DNA from: Halichondria panicea
Lineage: Eukaryota > Porifera > Demospongiae > Suberitida > Halichondriidae
Length of the DNA stretch: 64,000 nt
Reading direction: 5' to 3'
Assembly: GCF_963675165.1 (NCBI RefSeq)
Contig: NC_087389.1
Span: forward strand, 4,090,830 to 4,154,829
Shown: positions 33,001-45,874 of the stretch, one piece after another
Layout: each line of letters opens with the position of its first letter
How positions within the stretch are numbered: the stretch's first letter is position 1
The notes under the pieces: generated by a model
What the model was told of the DNA's origin: nothing
Database searches by the model: none
Seen by the model: only the letters and a program-made list of their open reading frames with translations
Made by a program: the position numbers and the translations under genes

Positions 33001-36000
33001 CTAACGATTGAACAGGTGAGGGAGAGTCATATTTTAGAGAGGGCAGCTTAAAGGTAGCAATTCCTTTTCAAATTAATAATCAAACACCTGATTATATTAT
33101 TTATTTTTGTCAAAGCAAGCAATTGCCAATCACAATTCCGGAATATGTTTTTTATCCATGCAGTGACGCTCATGATTTCTTTTGCTTTTCTGTATTCTCC
33201 AGATACTACCATATGTGAATGGGTTCAACCATATCCAAAAGATAGCTATGGAGTCTGACGTTAACATTGACATTGTCATGATATGTGTGCAGCATCTTAT
33301 GTAAGTTATAATGTTCAAAATGTTGCGTGTACATTAAAATAGTTAATTCACCGTAAATGGACTTATAATAATCACTCTGTCGTGTTTTTGTCTTTTGCAG
33401 TGTGTACAAATTTGTCAAGTTAATCAGCATTTTTCAGGTTGGCTCAATTTCTAATACGTGCATGCATGTATATACACACATAGTTTTTGTTCTACTCCGT
33501 AATCGTATTATATGCTGTATTATGCGCTTGAATCATACCTATATACTGACTATCTCTCTTACTGTCTACTTCTTTGCAGTACTCAAATATGTACGTGTGT
33601 CTGCCCAAGGTAAAGACACTACTCACTAATACTAACCTGCAGAGTGAGTGCCTTGACTATGTGGCCATGGAAGGTTAGTACCAACAACTGCTGTATAGTG
33701 CCACATTTTCAAGGTGCATGCATAATACGGTTATTTGAATGTGTCTGTCCTCCTCTGAGGTTAGACACGTGTCATAACCGCAGTGGACCGAGGCTTGTGG
33801 GATGTAATCATTATCAATAAAATTGCCCGACTGCATTGGGATTCCCACGCGTCAGTGCACTCCAGTTTGTTTTATAAAAGCAATGCAAGCTAATAGGGTG
33901 GTATAGGTGGTGCTTCATAGGTTGAATCGGTCTGCATCCTGGGTATCAATATCATTAACCACATCCTGGGTTCATGATATTCATTATTACCCAGGCATGT
34001 ACTGTATTTACAACAATAGTACAATCCTTTAATATCATGCACAATGAGCAATAACTCGCTGCACATGCGCACACTGAATACGATTGTTTTCTTGTACATT
34101 GTATTATAGCTTATGCAACGGCACAATACGTACCCTTAAGTTGATCAATGCGTTCAACACATTATCTGTATCACCATCCACACCCTCACACAGGCTCCAC
34201 CCCCAAAGCATCTGATGTGTTCAGACTGTTTTGTAGTTTGGAGGCGGGGCTCACAGTTCGCGACCTTTGTAACAGAAACGATCTCAGTGCAATGGGAATC
34301 AATGAAAGGTGCATTATTGCACTCAGCGATTTACTTATTGGTATTTACTGCGCATTGTCAGCATTTTTACGTAATGGAGTTATTTATTGAGTCGCCTACC
34401 TCATGATTCGATCATGTACTCATGTACGGTTTGACAAAGTTAACGTATATATATATACATGACTGTAGATATTGCCTGAGCAGGAATAGGATGACTGTGT
34501 TGTACCCCAAGTGATAGACTATAATAAACAATTTTGCATTCATCTGCTTGGCTTCATCAAAGCATACTGTTTAACCACCCCCGGCCCCCCATCTCACTCC
34601 AGGATGCTGGTTCAGTTCGGTCTGATGAGAGATTTGATTCGTCGACTACAGAAGTACCCGGTGCTCGGTCCCACGGTGGACATTGAGGAGGCCCCTCCCC
34701 TTCCAGAGCTACAACCACTCACAGAGTACGTCCACTTGATCCTATACTTTTTGAATATGGGGTGTCCCAGAGCATTGTCATCGGGGTGTAATTGGAAATA
34801 CAATATCTGCATTCACATACATGTAATGTGTGTACGATAAGTGTTTGAATTGGTTATTAATTTTAATGGTGTCTGTGACAGGTTTGCTAATCTGATTGCA
34901 TGCCTGTTTGAGAGTTAACCAGAGTTTCATTAACAGTGTCCTAAGAAGAAAGACATTAATCTATAGACTCAGTGTACATCCCCTCTTTTGTAGGTAATCT
35001 TCCTTTGTCATTGTGTCATGGTGTGTGACTGTCACATTTTCTTGCAGTGCTTCTGTACATTTACAATCAGCTGTTAATGTTCTACTACTTCTCAATAATA
35101 AATTTTTTTGTCGTTCAAAATGTAGACCATTTCCACATTCGATTTGGTGCTGTAATTAGAACAACGTTTCTTTTGTTGGCTTTACCTATGCATGATTTAA
35201 TAAACTTGAGTTGTCAGTTCTTTAACAATTACCCTGGCTATAAGATTTATAATTATAGAACGGGTTTTTGAAAGTCAATTAACATTCTCATGGATTACAT
35301 TTCGATCACGATAATCTGTCTGTGTTAAATCTAGCCACGGAAATAGCCAATTCAGAGGAGGCGGGACGTGTGTCATCAGTCACATGGCAATGGAATGTGT
35401 GGCATATAATGTTTATGTTAGGCTCTTGACCTTTAACCTTTCCTTACATTTCAGTGTAGCTAAGGTGCCTGTGGTAGATCTACTGTTGTGCTCTCTAGCA
35501 AGCTCACATCACCTTCTAGTAATCTCGAATATTGTAAACTGTTATGGAAGACGGTAGGTAACCAACCTGAGTTAACCTCCCTAGACTGCTCTCCGTAGTA
35601 GCTTATATACAGTAAAAACCACTAGGTTTGATGGTGAATTTCAAGCTATTGAGCCGGGATCCCACTGGGATCGCTGGTCCACAAGTTAGTACTATCCTTT
35701 CACTACGTGATAGCTAAATTTTAGAGAAAATTTACCGTGGGATCGCTACTGTTTTGGCTGCTTGAAGATTTTCACTTTTCATGCACAAATCCTTGGATTG
35801 TTAATTATTGAAGCACACGTGATGCGTGTCCTACCTCCTCTGTAGCCAATTTGTGCTGTAAGCTATAGCCTTAACACCGTACGTTCTTGACTGTTGGGGG
35901 CATCCATTTAAAATTTTTGAAGCCCACAAATTAGCTGTAGGGGAAAACTTTTACTCGATCATGCACCCATCCCAACTGACAGATACTTGGATGGTTCCCA

Positions 36001-36208
36001 CTGTTTTGATGAGATCTGCTGTGATTGTGGTACGTCAAACAATCATGTGTATATATATATATACGTACATTCTCTATGTGAGCGCTTTTAGTAGCGTTTT
36101 TTATAATTATAGTGCTCAATTATGTCCATCTGTTGTGTAGGTATTTCCGGACAAGACCTAGAAAACATTTTAGACTCGTCATCAAATGTACTCATTTGCT
36201 GGAAGTGA
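30064..36208 (+). CDS. NPRL2: GATOR1 subunit NPRL2
   Basis: Twelve exons, phases consistent, 390 residues (human 380): 30064-30141, 30728-30819, 31014-31182, 32203-32317, 32879-33015, 33203-33300, 33401-33437, 33580-33673, 34194-34308, 34603-34725, 35983-36029, 36141-36208. The opening FFSEFHHIAGPKITCQVP is the signature of the family's longin domain. Further hallmarks are RNAFIFNFVFVFD, LPYVNGFNHIQKIA, VKLISIFQYSNMYVCLPK, VQFGLMRDLIRRLQKYP, and the C-terminal GSHCFDEICC and LICWK. NPRL2 pairs with NPRL3 and DEPDC5 in GATOR1, the GTPase-activating complex that shuts off Rag GTPases and mTORC1 when amino acids are scarce. Nothing is broken; long introns hold dispersed repeats, for example about 31400-31560 with GAGGCGCGCGTGGGCGGCC. 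Confidence 0.95.
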
Positions 36209-36261
36209 ATTAGGCACAAAATTGTTTGTTTTAATGTTTCAGTGTTTTTGTGCAGTAATTA

Positions 36262-36267
36262 AATAAA
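36262..36267 (+). terminator. Polyadenylation signal AATAAA after NPRL2
   Basis: Canonical hexamer 54 bp after the NPRL2 stop codon, in an A/T-rich context. Confidence 0.6.
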
Positions 36268-37692
36268 ATTAAAAAATTTTAATTATGTTGTAATTGGGCT
36301 CGTAATTAGTGCGTTCATGTTGTTCATAGTTGTTCATAGTTCACTAGACTTTTTAAGTTGTATTTTCACAGGTATTAATTTTTATTTGCAAATGAGAGTA
36401 AAATCACAAACATTTGTATTCGCATATAATGGAAATGCAACTCACAATTACTATGAATAACACTGAACTTAATACCAGCAAAATGAGTCAAATAGCAAAA
36501 AATTTACCTGTAAAATATCTCACCTAATAGTATTTTGAGAGATAATAATAATAATCGTATTAGCGACTGGAAACTGGAGAGTGTAAAGCCCTGTATCACA
36601 TTCGGTTCAGTAATTGGATGTTGTCATTGACAAAGTGCAATTGTCTGTATTGTTTTTGAATAACGGCCGCTGTCGAAAATGTTAATAAAAACTGCAGAGA
36701 ACTTCATCATTCACGATTATTAGATCCCACTTGTGTGTGTTTAGCAGGGAATTATGAGCCATAATCTCATAGTTTCCCAGGGAATTATAAGCTTGAGGGT
36801 ATAAAGTACACGTATAATTTTTGAATGTACAGAAATGATAATAAAGCTGTAGCTGCATGATAATTAGCTATGGCTGTTCAGTTTTTTCACTACCAGTTTC
36901 TATAGCGTTTGCTGGGTTGATGGTAGGGTTCACCAGTATCTTTTCTTGTCCGCCAGTCTACGAGGAACACTAAGAGCCAATGATTTTAACTGTTCTGGGT
37001 CCATTGTCACAAGCATGAAAGCATATCTTCAACTAAGTAGCATTTGTCAACTTCGTCCTCCTGACTTCTGTTTCTAACAGCCATGTTTCAAAATAGGTAG
37101 ACTCCCGGGAACAATATAGTGCACTGTAGCATTGTTGCAAGCTGTTCCTTGCTAGCTAGCGTACAGATCAGAACAGTTTACTGAGAAGCTTGAGCTGGGG
37201 TGGGGCTTGAGTGCAGAGAAAAGAGGAGGCTGGGCTCAATTGTTGCAGAGTGCTTCCTGCACAAGGTGGCATACTTAGTCTATTGATTGTTAATCGTTTG
37301 TGATGCAGTATTTTTAGCTGCAGTTTTAGTAAAAAAATTTAGCCACGGCCGTTATTCGAACGTGCGGTCGTCAAGGCAGTAATTGTAATGACGACGTGCA
37401 ATTACTGATACGCGATTAATCACTGTACGAATCACAGTGAATAATAGGACAACATGCGATTAGGGATATTAATAGCACTCATAACAAGCACTGGCAATAT
37501 AGCATCTGGTTATGAATGTCAACATTTCCGTCATGAATATCGTTATCTTACAATCTGCACTCAGCTACGCCTCATGCAATTAAAGTGATAATAAATCAGA
37601 GGTTGCTCTTGTATTAAGGCCGCCCTCAAATAGTAGCCTCCCTACAGACCATCTTCAGTGGCTGCAGTGGCTTCTATAATAATAATAATTAT

Positions 37693-38031
37693 CAAGAGTA
37701 TAAAAAATGATAGAGAAGAGAGTATCGAACGTAGGCATACTGTACATCAGATGTATGCGGAGAGTAACGTGACTTCCTGTATCTGTCACAAGCTTGGAAT
37801 TTGCACACTGACCAATCCAAGCGTGGGTGATGTAATCTATCAACCCATCCAAGTGTGGGTGATGTAATCTACTTTCTTGATAGATTACACCACCCACACT
37901 TGGATTGGTCAGTGTGCAAATTCCAGCTTGTGACAGATACAGGAAGTCACGTTACTCTCCGCATACATCTGATGTACAGTATGCCTACGTTCGATACTCT
38001 CTCTCTCTATCATATACTCCATATACTCTTG
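37693..38031. mobile_element. Near-perfect long fold-back element
   Basis: 339 bp. Outer ends are CAAGAGTATA in inverted orientation. Arms of roughly 155-165 bp, including ATCGAACGTAGGCATACTGT, are almost identical. A short centre duplicates the innermost 30 bp. TTAT on both sides (37689-37692, 38032-38035) may be the target duplication. Confidence 0.85.
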
Positions 38032-38315
38032 TTATTATGCAAGCGTAATTAATTTGGCGTTTTTTAATTGGCCAATTTTAAGCTCTGAAAATGTTATAGG
38101 ATATTAGCGACTTATTTTCTTAATTAAATGCCACGATTTCAAGGGATTGTATATACAGGTCTCGAATCAATCTGCTGTGCAATATGGTAACCATTCGTAT
38201 AATAGTTAGTATCACGTATTTCTATAGCACTATATATACGGTTTATAAGTTTTTCATAAGTTTTTTGCTGGCAGATATACAGATTTCATGGTGACACTTC
38301 ATAATTATAGAAGTA

Positions 38316-38736
38316 CAGTAGACTCTCGCTAATCTGGCCCTATGATCTATGGCTACCTCAATATACTGGTCATTTCGTTTGGCATGCACTGATTTCTAGC
38401 TAGATGTGTACTGCACAAAACTCACCCTGAAATGCGGCCACTCTGCTATTCCGTATACTGGTCAGTTCTGGCTGCCCCAAACCAGTTAGGCTTTTAATGT
38501 AATTTTTACACGTTTACTGATATGACACTTTGGGTGTAGTTTGTCGGATAAAATTGGTAAATAAACAGCATAATGATTTATTATCCCCAAGACAGAACTG
38601 CAAAATTAGTCATCATTATAATTTATTTGAGGTATAGGGTCACTTTTTAGCCGCGACTATTTTCTGAAATGCAGCCACCTCTCACTATTCTGCACTGTCC
38701 CAAGCGTAACCCGTCACCGGATTAACGAGAGTACTG
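38316..38736. mobile_element. pogo/Tigger-like non-autonomous element (copy A)
   Basis: 421 bp with inverted ends CAGTAGACTCTCGCTAATC and (reverse complement) CAGTACTCTCGTTAATCCGG, flanked by TA on each side. Internal TGGTCATTTCGTTTGGC repeats the style of the ends. This fits Tc1/mariner pogo-type elements. No transposase frame remains. Copy B is at 45875-46301. Confidence 0.8.
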
Positions 38737-40033
38737 TATAAGCTTATTTTACCACACGCAGCCTTGAGTACACATACAGCAAATTTTGCAAAGCAATCAA
38801 CCATCATAAAATTCACAAAATTAAAGGCCCTTGACCACAATCTACTACCGGGCCTAATAAATAAATTTTCATCAGCTTGGGCGTGGGAACGAGGCTAAAT
38901 TGCAACATGCCAGAATTGGCAAGCGAGAAACTATAGTGATAACCTTAACCTTACCTTGATCACTACTCGAGTTGAGAAGTAATTAACTGTAACAGTGACA
39001 CAAACTACGTGATCAAAATTTCGCATTACATAGTAATTAATTAATTGGGCGTGTTATCAGTGCATGACTTTTCTGTGTGCAGTGTCATGTATCAGGTATC
39101 TTGTTAATATGAATACCAACAAGTGGGGAACATTAATTTCATCACACATAATTATGAGTATGCACAGTATACAAAATTTAGTCCCCCGTAAGTACGTAAG
39201 TCCTCTGTAAGTATCATTACAAAGGATGACTCAAATTTCACCTAAGCTAGTTAGTCCATACTGATTGTCAACATTATATATATAGCTATAGCTATTTTGT
39301 TTACGAAGTAGATGTGAAGACATAGTTGCCTTGGCAGTTAGAGAGCTTTCCAGCTGCATGCGTGGCTGCTCTGGCTTCTGTGTCATGCTGCAGTTAGACA
39401 GCTGCATGTAGGATCACATGATATCGTGCAGCTGTCAACATGTTATCTGTTATCTGATTATAGAACAAGTTTTATTGTGTAAATTGTCGATTCGACATTC
39501 CCCTCTCTTTACAGATCTCTCTAGTTAGACCACATGATGGGAATATTGAAAATGCTGTATGTAACTGCGTCATGGTTGAGCCAGTGATACAAGGTTTCCC
39601 ATGTATACTGGCCTTGTCAGTACGCATGTGGCTTCAGAAATACAATGATTAATAGAGTGATCTCTATTAGCTTATACGTGTGGCCATCTGTTGTTTGCCT
39701 TAAGTACTATATAATGGTGTGATGAATTCTAGTAAGTCAATAATTACCATGCAAAATTAATGTCATTAGCTATAGATCTGTATATACTTGTTGAAAGTAA
39801 TCATCAACTTGTTTTCAGTGTTGTTCTTATGTTGCAGACCACACCAAATGATTGCATACTATAATAGTGACATAATAGAATAACAGTGATCAATGTCGAA
39901 GTTATGGTCTGGCTTCCCCTATATATGGAGACAAAGCCACACAAGATAGACTAAATATATGCAAGTTCAGCAGCTTGGTAGTATCTCTAGTACACGTACA
40001 GTTTTCCCTGCTGTTAAATTGTGTATAGTTACA

Positions 40034-43000
40034 ATGGACAGGAGACTGATGTTGTGTGTAGCTTTAGTCCTGCTAGTGCTGAAAGTTGTGGATACACCTG
40101 CACGCAGAACTGGCAGAAGCAGCAATAAATACACCGTCTGTTCTGATCAGTTCCGTCCACTTGAATCTGTGAAAAATGGTACAATGTGTGAGAACTGCGA
40201 TGATGCTGTACCAATCTCACTCTGTAATTGTTCAAATGTTTACACTGGATCTACATGGACTTGTACTTATGAAAACTTCTCTCGGATTATTCAAGAAGGT
40301 CATTGTAAACATACTAATGAATTAACAATACAAAAATCAACTGTTTTATCCCATGAGTTTGTTTTCCCAGTGAATGATAGCTATAAGCCTGAATGCTTAG
40401 GTAGTTTCATAAGCACAAATATGGCAATTTTCCTGCTCGCCATTGTTGGGCTGTTACTTGTTGCATTGTTTATTTTACTAGACGTTAGAATCTCTAATGG
40501 CAGACTAAATGGTCTCATCTTCTACGCTGCTACCATTCATTTGAATCAGGATGCGTTTTTCCCGCATGAAAAAAGAGGTTTGCTCTCTTTATTCTTGTCT
40601 TGGTTGAATCTAGATCTAGGTTTTAGTGTTTGTGCATTTGATGGAATGAGCTCTACAAACAAGCTATGGCTGCAATTTGTATTCCCTTTGTATATTATGC
40701 TGGTGGTGGTAGTTGTTTCATTTGCGTTTCAGTACTCGATTGTAATATTCAACTGGCAACTATCTGTGGCAGTTCTTCCCAATAGTGTCACTCTTTTTCT
40801 CCTTGCATACTTGAAAGTTCTTCGAGTATCCGTATTTGTCATTTCCTTCATCTTTGCACCAGGATCAGAAAAACTAGTACGGATCCATGACATCAATGTG
40901 GACTACTTTGCATTTGAGCACCGTATGATATTATTTGCCTCAGTATTTTTCTTATTAGTTATTGCGATTCCTTACACTTTCATTTTGATAACCTCTAGAT
41001 TTCTGTTTAAATTAGGTTTGTTTGATGAATCTAAATCAGGATTGATTTTAAATCTGATTCTTGATATGTACACTGGAAGGCTAAAGCCAAGCACGCAGTT
41101 TTGGTTTGGAATTATTTTACTTTTCTATTCTTTTCAGATTGCCATTTATGATTTCACTGGAGGTGATGTAATCCTTAATCTTGTTGTCGCCATACTACAG
41201 GCTTGTGTGCTTCTATTAATTAGCCTTCTATTGAATGGTGCGTATTTAAAAAATCTGACGAACAAAATGGAACAACTCTTTTTTCTAAACCTGATCGCAG
41301 TATCTGCACTAGCACTACTAATGCAGCATAAACAAAGTACTGTCTATGAATATTGCACATACATACTCATGTTTTATTCTGTGACCATCCTTTCTGTCAC
41401 TATTGCTGAGCGTTGGGTGACAAATTACTTTCCAAATTTTGTGCTGTCTCCAAATGAAGAACCTATTGCCCCTACAGAAGAGACTACCGACAATATTAAC
41501 AATCCCTCCATGCAGACAACTTGGCCAGATAGTATGCCAGATGAGACCTATGATAGCAAAATTGAACCTAGATCAGACTTTCGTGAACCCTTATTGGATG
41601 ACACTGTACTTACGACAAATTCCACCGTCTCCATTAATCATATTAACAATGTTCCTCGCAATAAAACTGTGACATCTTCCGAATTGGTTTTCAAAAGAGG
41701 AAAACTTTGTGGAGAAGCTGATCTCATTCTTAATCAAGATTTTATCCATCAGAGAACAGAGGAAGATGAATATGGTGTTAACACTTTATGTATTCAATAT
41801 AGCAGTACTACCCCACAAACTTACTCGAGGTCACCTAGTTCCTCAAACCAACCAGTGAACAGTGATGTGGACTCGACTGTACCGAAGATAATGCCAACCA
41901 TTGAAGGTGATCAGAGGTCAGTAATGAACACAGATAATGTAGAACGTAAGTCTAAGGAACCAATGTCACCGGACTCCTCTGTCCAGCCCTACTGCGCTGG
42001 CAAGGACGAAGCAACAAAGACCAAGCTGCGCATGCATTCCCGGTTGTCTTTTCCATACCATTCGTTACGCAAGTATCGAAAAAGATCTTATCAAAGGCTA
42101 TCCTACGGAAGTAATGGCAGGAAAAAATCTGTTAATCTCAATCCAGGTAAGTAATTGGCTCACTTAATTAATGGTATTGTATTCGTTTCTATATAGGGTC
42201 ACTGGTTTTGGCTAGTTGTATTCCATCATCTTTGCTGACGTCTACTGTGATGGAAGTGACCAACACTGGAAAGAAATTCTCTTACCAAGGCATCTTAGTC
42301 GATATTCCATCAGGTGCCATTAGTAAGGGCCTAAAAATTCAAATCGAAGTCGGAATTCTAGCACACGGCCCTTTTAACTATCCTAAACTCATGACCCGTG
42401 TTTCACCAGTTTTATGGTTTTGCTGCAGACAGTTTGTTTGTTTCAATAAAAGCGTGAAAATTGTTCTTCCCCACTGCCTTAAGAAAGTCACAACTGTTGG
42501 CAATAAGAGTCTGGGCTTGAGCTTTATGAAAGCAAATTATTTCTATGATCATGATTTAGCTGGTTCGTCGTCATTCAATTTCAGACCGCTCGACTATACA
42601 GAAAGCATACTAGATTTATCTGAGATGAAAGGAAGTTTGCAAACCACAGATCAAGGTTGTTTCTTTTGTTTAACGGCTAACCAATCGTCACCATTGCTCG
42701 TGAAGAAAACCGAATACTGCCTGACTAGAGTTTGCCCTAAGCAGTTGACTTCGAATTCTAAAGTATACTTTTGTGTGTCATACTTTCTAAAGTCCTGCTT
42801 GGAGGTTTGTAGTGCATGTGTGCGTGTGTGAGGTTTTGTGTGTGTGTGTAGCTATGGGTAAAACGCATAATATTTGTCTTGCTTGTGCTATAATTATAAT
42901 ATACCAAGAGCTCATATACACGATGTTTTCCAAATTTCAGGACATTGAAAAGCAGTTCCCTTCAAGAGACTTTGAGCGATTGCCAACTCCTTTTCAATTT

Positions 43001-44139
43001 GTTAACGAGCCTTCTGTTGACCCAAACGTCACGATACAAGTATCTTCAACCGAAAACTGTTTTGCAACTGTTGAGACCACAAGCGAGGTATTATATACAG
43101 TACATGTGCTTGTTTTTGTTGAATGATAACTTATAAGGCATTGTTTCTCCTTAATTGGAGGTTCCATTCTCAAGTATGTCCTCTCAAACTTAGTCTTAAA
43201 AACAGGCCCCTCTCCGAGACAAAAAGTCCATGCACTTTGCTAGTACAAAAACAAATCAAAATCTTTTCCTTTTCAGATAACAGCTCAGGAAGCTCATTTT
43301 TCCAACGATGATGACCCCTCACATCAGCTGAAAAAGGAATGCGGAGCATACCCGCCACGTTTCCAGCTGAGAGTTTGCGAATTACATCCTAAAGATGTAG
43401 GTGCTCCTGGACCAGCAACAGCCTGCGTATCTTTCCGAGGGATTGTGCCGCCTATTGATTCTACCTTGGTGTTACCACATAATACACAACAATGTGGGTG
43501 ACTGTGCACCTGAATATATATATATGGCTAGTTGATATTTACTTCTTTTGCAGGCCCTGTTTCTGTTAAAGCTCATGAAAGTATAAATTTTGCCTCAGGT
43601 AATACATTGCATCCACATGCAACCATAATTATGTATCTTTCACATACAACCATCAAAATTGTGTCATGCACGTAGGTACGAAGTATCGTGACTGGTTGGA
43701 AAGAAGCTCGGAGTATGTACCATCATCTATTCCAAGAAATTCTTACTATTACCAGCTATTGCAAGAGATACAAGAGTCAGAAGACCTGAAAGGTGAATTA
43801 TTTATTTTGTTTTTTCAAGCTGATTATATAACTGTAGGGCTTCACCACGATCCGTACTGGATGGATTTGGAAATGGTTATGCCTAAAGTTGCCACAAAAT
43901 GGAGAGAGATTGGGACACTTTTAATCAATGAAAACGCCCTGGCAATAATCGACGAAGACTATCGTCATGAGTCGTGTACGGAAAAGATAAGAAAAGTTCT
44001 GAAAGAATGGAGAGTTTGTGGCGATTTGCCTTATCACTGGTCATCTCTCATCAGAGTTCTTCAAACAGACATTGTTAGCGAGACTAATTTAGCACTTCAA
44101 CTGTCAAAAGTATATTGTATTGAACTTCCCTACCAGTAA
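40034..44139 (+). CDS. Multi-pass membrane protein with cytoplasmic ZU5 and Death domains
   Basis: Six exons (40034-42146, 42197-42804, 42941-43087, 43277-43493, 43554-43598, 43676-44139) give 1197 residues, phases consistent. Start at 40034 is chosen for its ACAATGG context and the signal peptide that follows (MDRRLMLCVALVLLVLKVVD). Residues 30-125 are a small Cys-rich ectodomain. About eight hydrophobic segments follow from residue 127. Around them lie NGLIFYAATIHLN, SWLNLDLGFSVCAFDGM, LWLQFVFPLYI and LLAYLKVLR, a module I recognise from large sponge and cnidarian membrane proteins of unknown function. After a Ser/Thr-rich linker, residues from about 720 form a ZU5 domain (GILVDIPSGAISKG, RVSPVLWFC). 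A UPA-like stretch may follow. The C-terminus (WREIGTLL... EKIRKVLKEW) is a Death domain. The ZU5-Death arrangement is that of UNC5, PIDD and ankyrins, so a signalling or apoptotic receptor is likely. Confidence 0.8.
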
Positions 44140-44238
44140 CACCTTTAATTTTAATTTTTATATATTGAAAACCATTAGTTTTGTTGTGAGTACTGTAGCA
44201 TCTTACATATACCGCGGCTTCCAGCTGAATCCAATCAT

Positions 44239-45300
44239 GTGTGGGTGTAGCCTTGATCCCAGGCCGAGTTTTCGCTTTTATAACGGTTAGGCAAACAACT
44301 AGGCAGTTGTCTGCGCATGCGTCAGTCATTTGTCAGATTCTGACAAATGGATATTCTCGTTCACTTTTGTGACATCTATATTCATGTACTAGAAGTCAGT
44401 TCCCGTTTTATCATTATTGGAATGGTTCCTAGCTGAAGCTTCTCTCTTCTCTGAAGCTTAGAAAACATTATTCTGAAGACTAAACAACAAGGGAAGAGGT
44501 ATAAAGCTTTGTTAAGGTCAGATATTTTGGTGTGGGCCCTATGCTATCAAGTTTTGTTCATGTTTGGTATTAAAGATCTAGGTAGACTATAGTATCATCA
44601 TTAATATGGTGGATCAAGTAAAGAGTGTGAGCTAGAGAACTTGGTGCTGCCATCATCAGCTCGTCGACAATGACACTATAACCTGTTTAATACGAGAAAT
44701 TTAATATGTATAGATCTACACATATTTTGAATGTCTACTTCTCTGTACAGGAGCAATGGCTACTATCCAGCTATCCCAACATTGTTCCTCTTGGCTAACT
44801 AACGGACGAGACTGGACAGTTTGAGGTAAGGGTTTAACCGTGTTTGGTTTCTTTAATATTGTCCTATACTTACAGGACTGGAGTATGACCTGCTCGTTCG
44901 AGCGTTGCTGGGTAGCTCAGAGGCATCAAGAGAATCTACGTTTTCTCAAGCAAAGTTTAACTGAGTTACGAGTTGGGGCCTAGAATCAGAGAAGTCCAGC
45001 AGCCTGCTAAATCATTGAAACGTCACATCTTGAAGTTGCCCTGGGTCACTGTAATCGTGCTGCAGCATAACTGGTAACTCCCCAGGCCCTTGTGAAGCAG
45101 CTCCCTATGTGCATCTTTTGTGTACTCCCTCTGTGCATTTTCTGTGTACAAATTTCGATTATTGATTTATTAAATATTTTTGCCGACCACAAATACGATG
45201 AAAATTTGACGCATGCGCAGACAACTAGTACCAGGCCTAGTTGTTCGCCAAACCTTTATAAAAGCGAAAACTCGGCCTGGGATAGAGGCTAGTGTGGGTG
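44239..45300. mobile_element. Mutator-like element with exon-like cargo
   Basis: Element 44248-45291 (1044 bp). The 9-bp repeat GTGTGGGTG is exact at 44239-44247 and 45292-45300. Inverted ends start TAGCCTTGATCCCAGGCCGA / TAGCCTCTATCCCAGGCCGA and continue through GTTTTCGCTTTTATAA into the CAACTAGGC region. No transposase was seen. Inside, around 44750-44890, splice-like sites (CAG|GAGCAATGG, GAG|GTAAGG, TTACAG|GACTGG) bracket short open stretches, as in elements that capture host gene fragments. Solo pieces of the same end occur near 554, 23777, 57825 and 61814. Confidence 0.8.
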
Positions 45301-45874
45301 TTGATTCATTAGAGGTGGAGCTCGTTTAAAGTTGCTACCCGAAACAGGAACTAGCACCTTTTGCAGGAGAAGGTAATAACAAAGAGATACAGTACACTGA
45401 GACTTGAAGACCTGCGCTGCAGCAAATCCACACAAGGTTCACATAATATATTATTGCTTTCAGGATTCAGGATTAGATTGAGCTTGATGAGGCACTATAT
45501 ATATACAGTAAAGACATAACATAATTAACATTACCACATTAATTTTTACTCTCTTCAGGAGTGTTGTCAAGGGGAAGAAATTATTTGAGAGGTGAGCCGC
45601 CATTATGCACGGTTTGTTATCGATGTTGCAATTGGTTAAGCCGTTTTGCATAGGAAAGTATAATGTAAATTTTAGCACCATCCTTTTATAGGGATGATTG
45701 TACTACTTGCACTGAGTGTTGTGTGGTGCTATGTGATACTGCTCCATTGCATGCTCTATATATGCCATGTGATTAATACAGTGTCATTCGTGTTCATAGG
45801 GCGATTAATAATATTATGGGATACACTGCTTCTTGAGTTAACAATGGCATTGCAATAGTACTAGCATAAGTATA

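Larger units (their letters stand above)
36209..40033. other. Repeat-rich intergenic region
   Basis: No complete gene seen over about 3.8 kb. On the minus strand at about 36885-37090 there are two adjacent short coding-like pieces: MAVRNRSQEDEVDKCYL, and 80 bases on, MDPEQLKSLALSVPRRLADK. They look like remnants of a mobile-element gene but are too short to place. The region also holds the fold-back 37693-38031 and the Tigger-like element 38316-38736. The right part should contain the promoter of the receptor-like gene. Confidence 0.45.

Noticed and set aside
43666-44139. Independent 157-residue gene starting at an internal ATG
   Set aside because: It is the last exon of the receptor-like gene; the acceptor at 43675/43676 and phase fit, and the Death domain belongs with the ZU5 exons.
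44905-44985. tRNA-like start GGGTAGCTCAGAGG
   Set aside because: No B-box, no T-arm and no acceptor stem pairing follow; the resemblance is limited to the D-arm.
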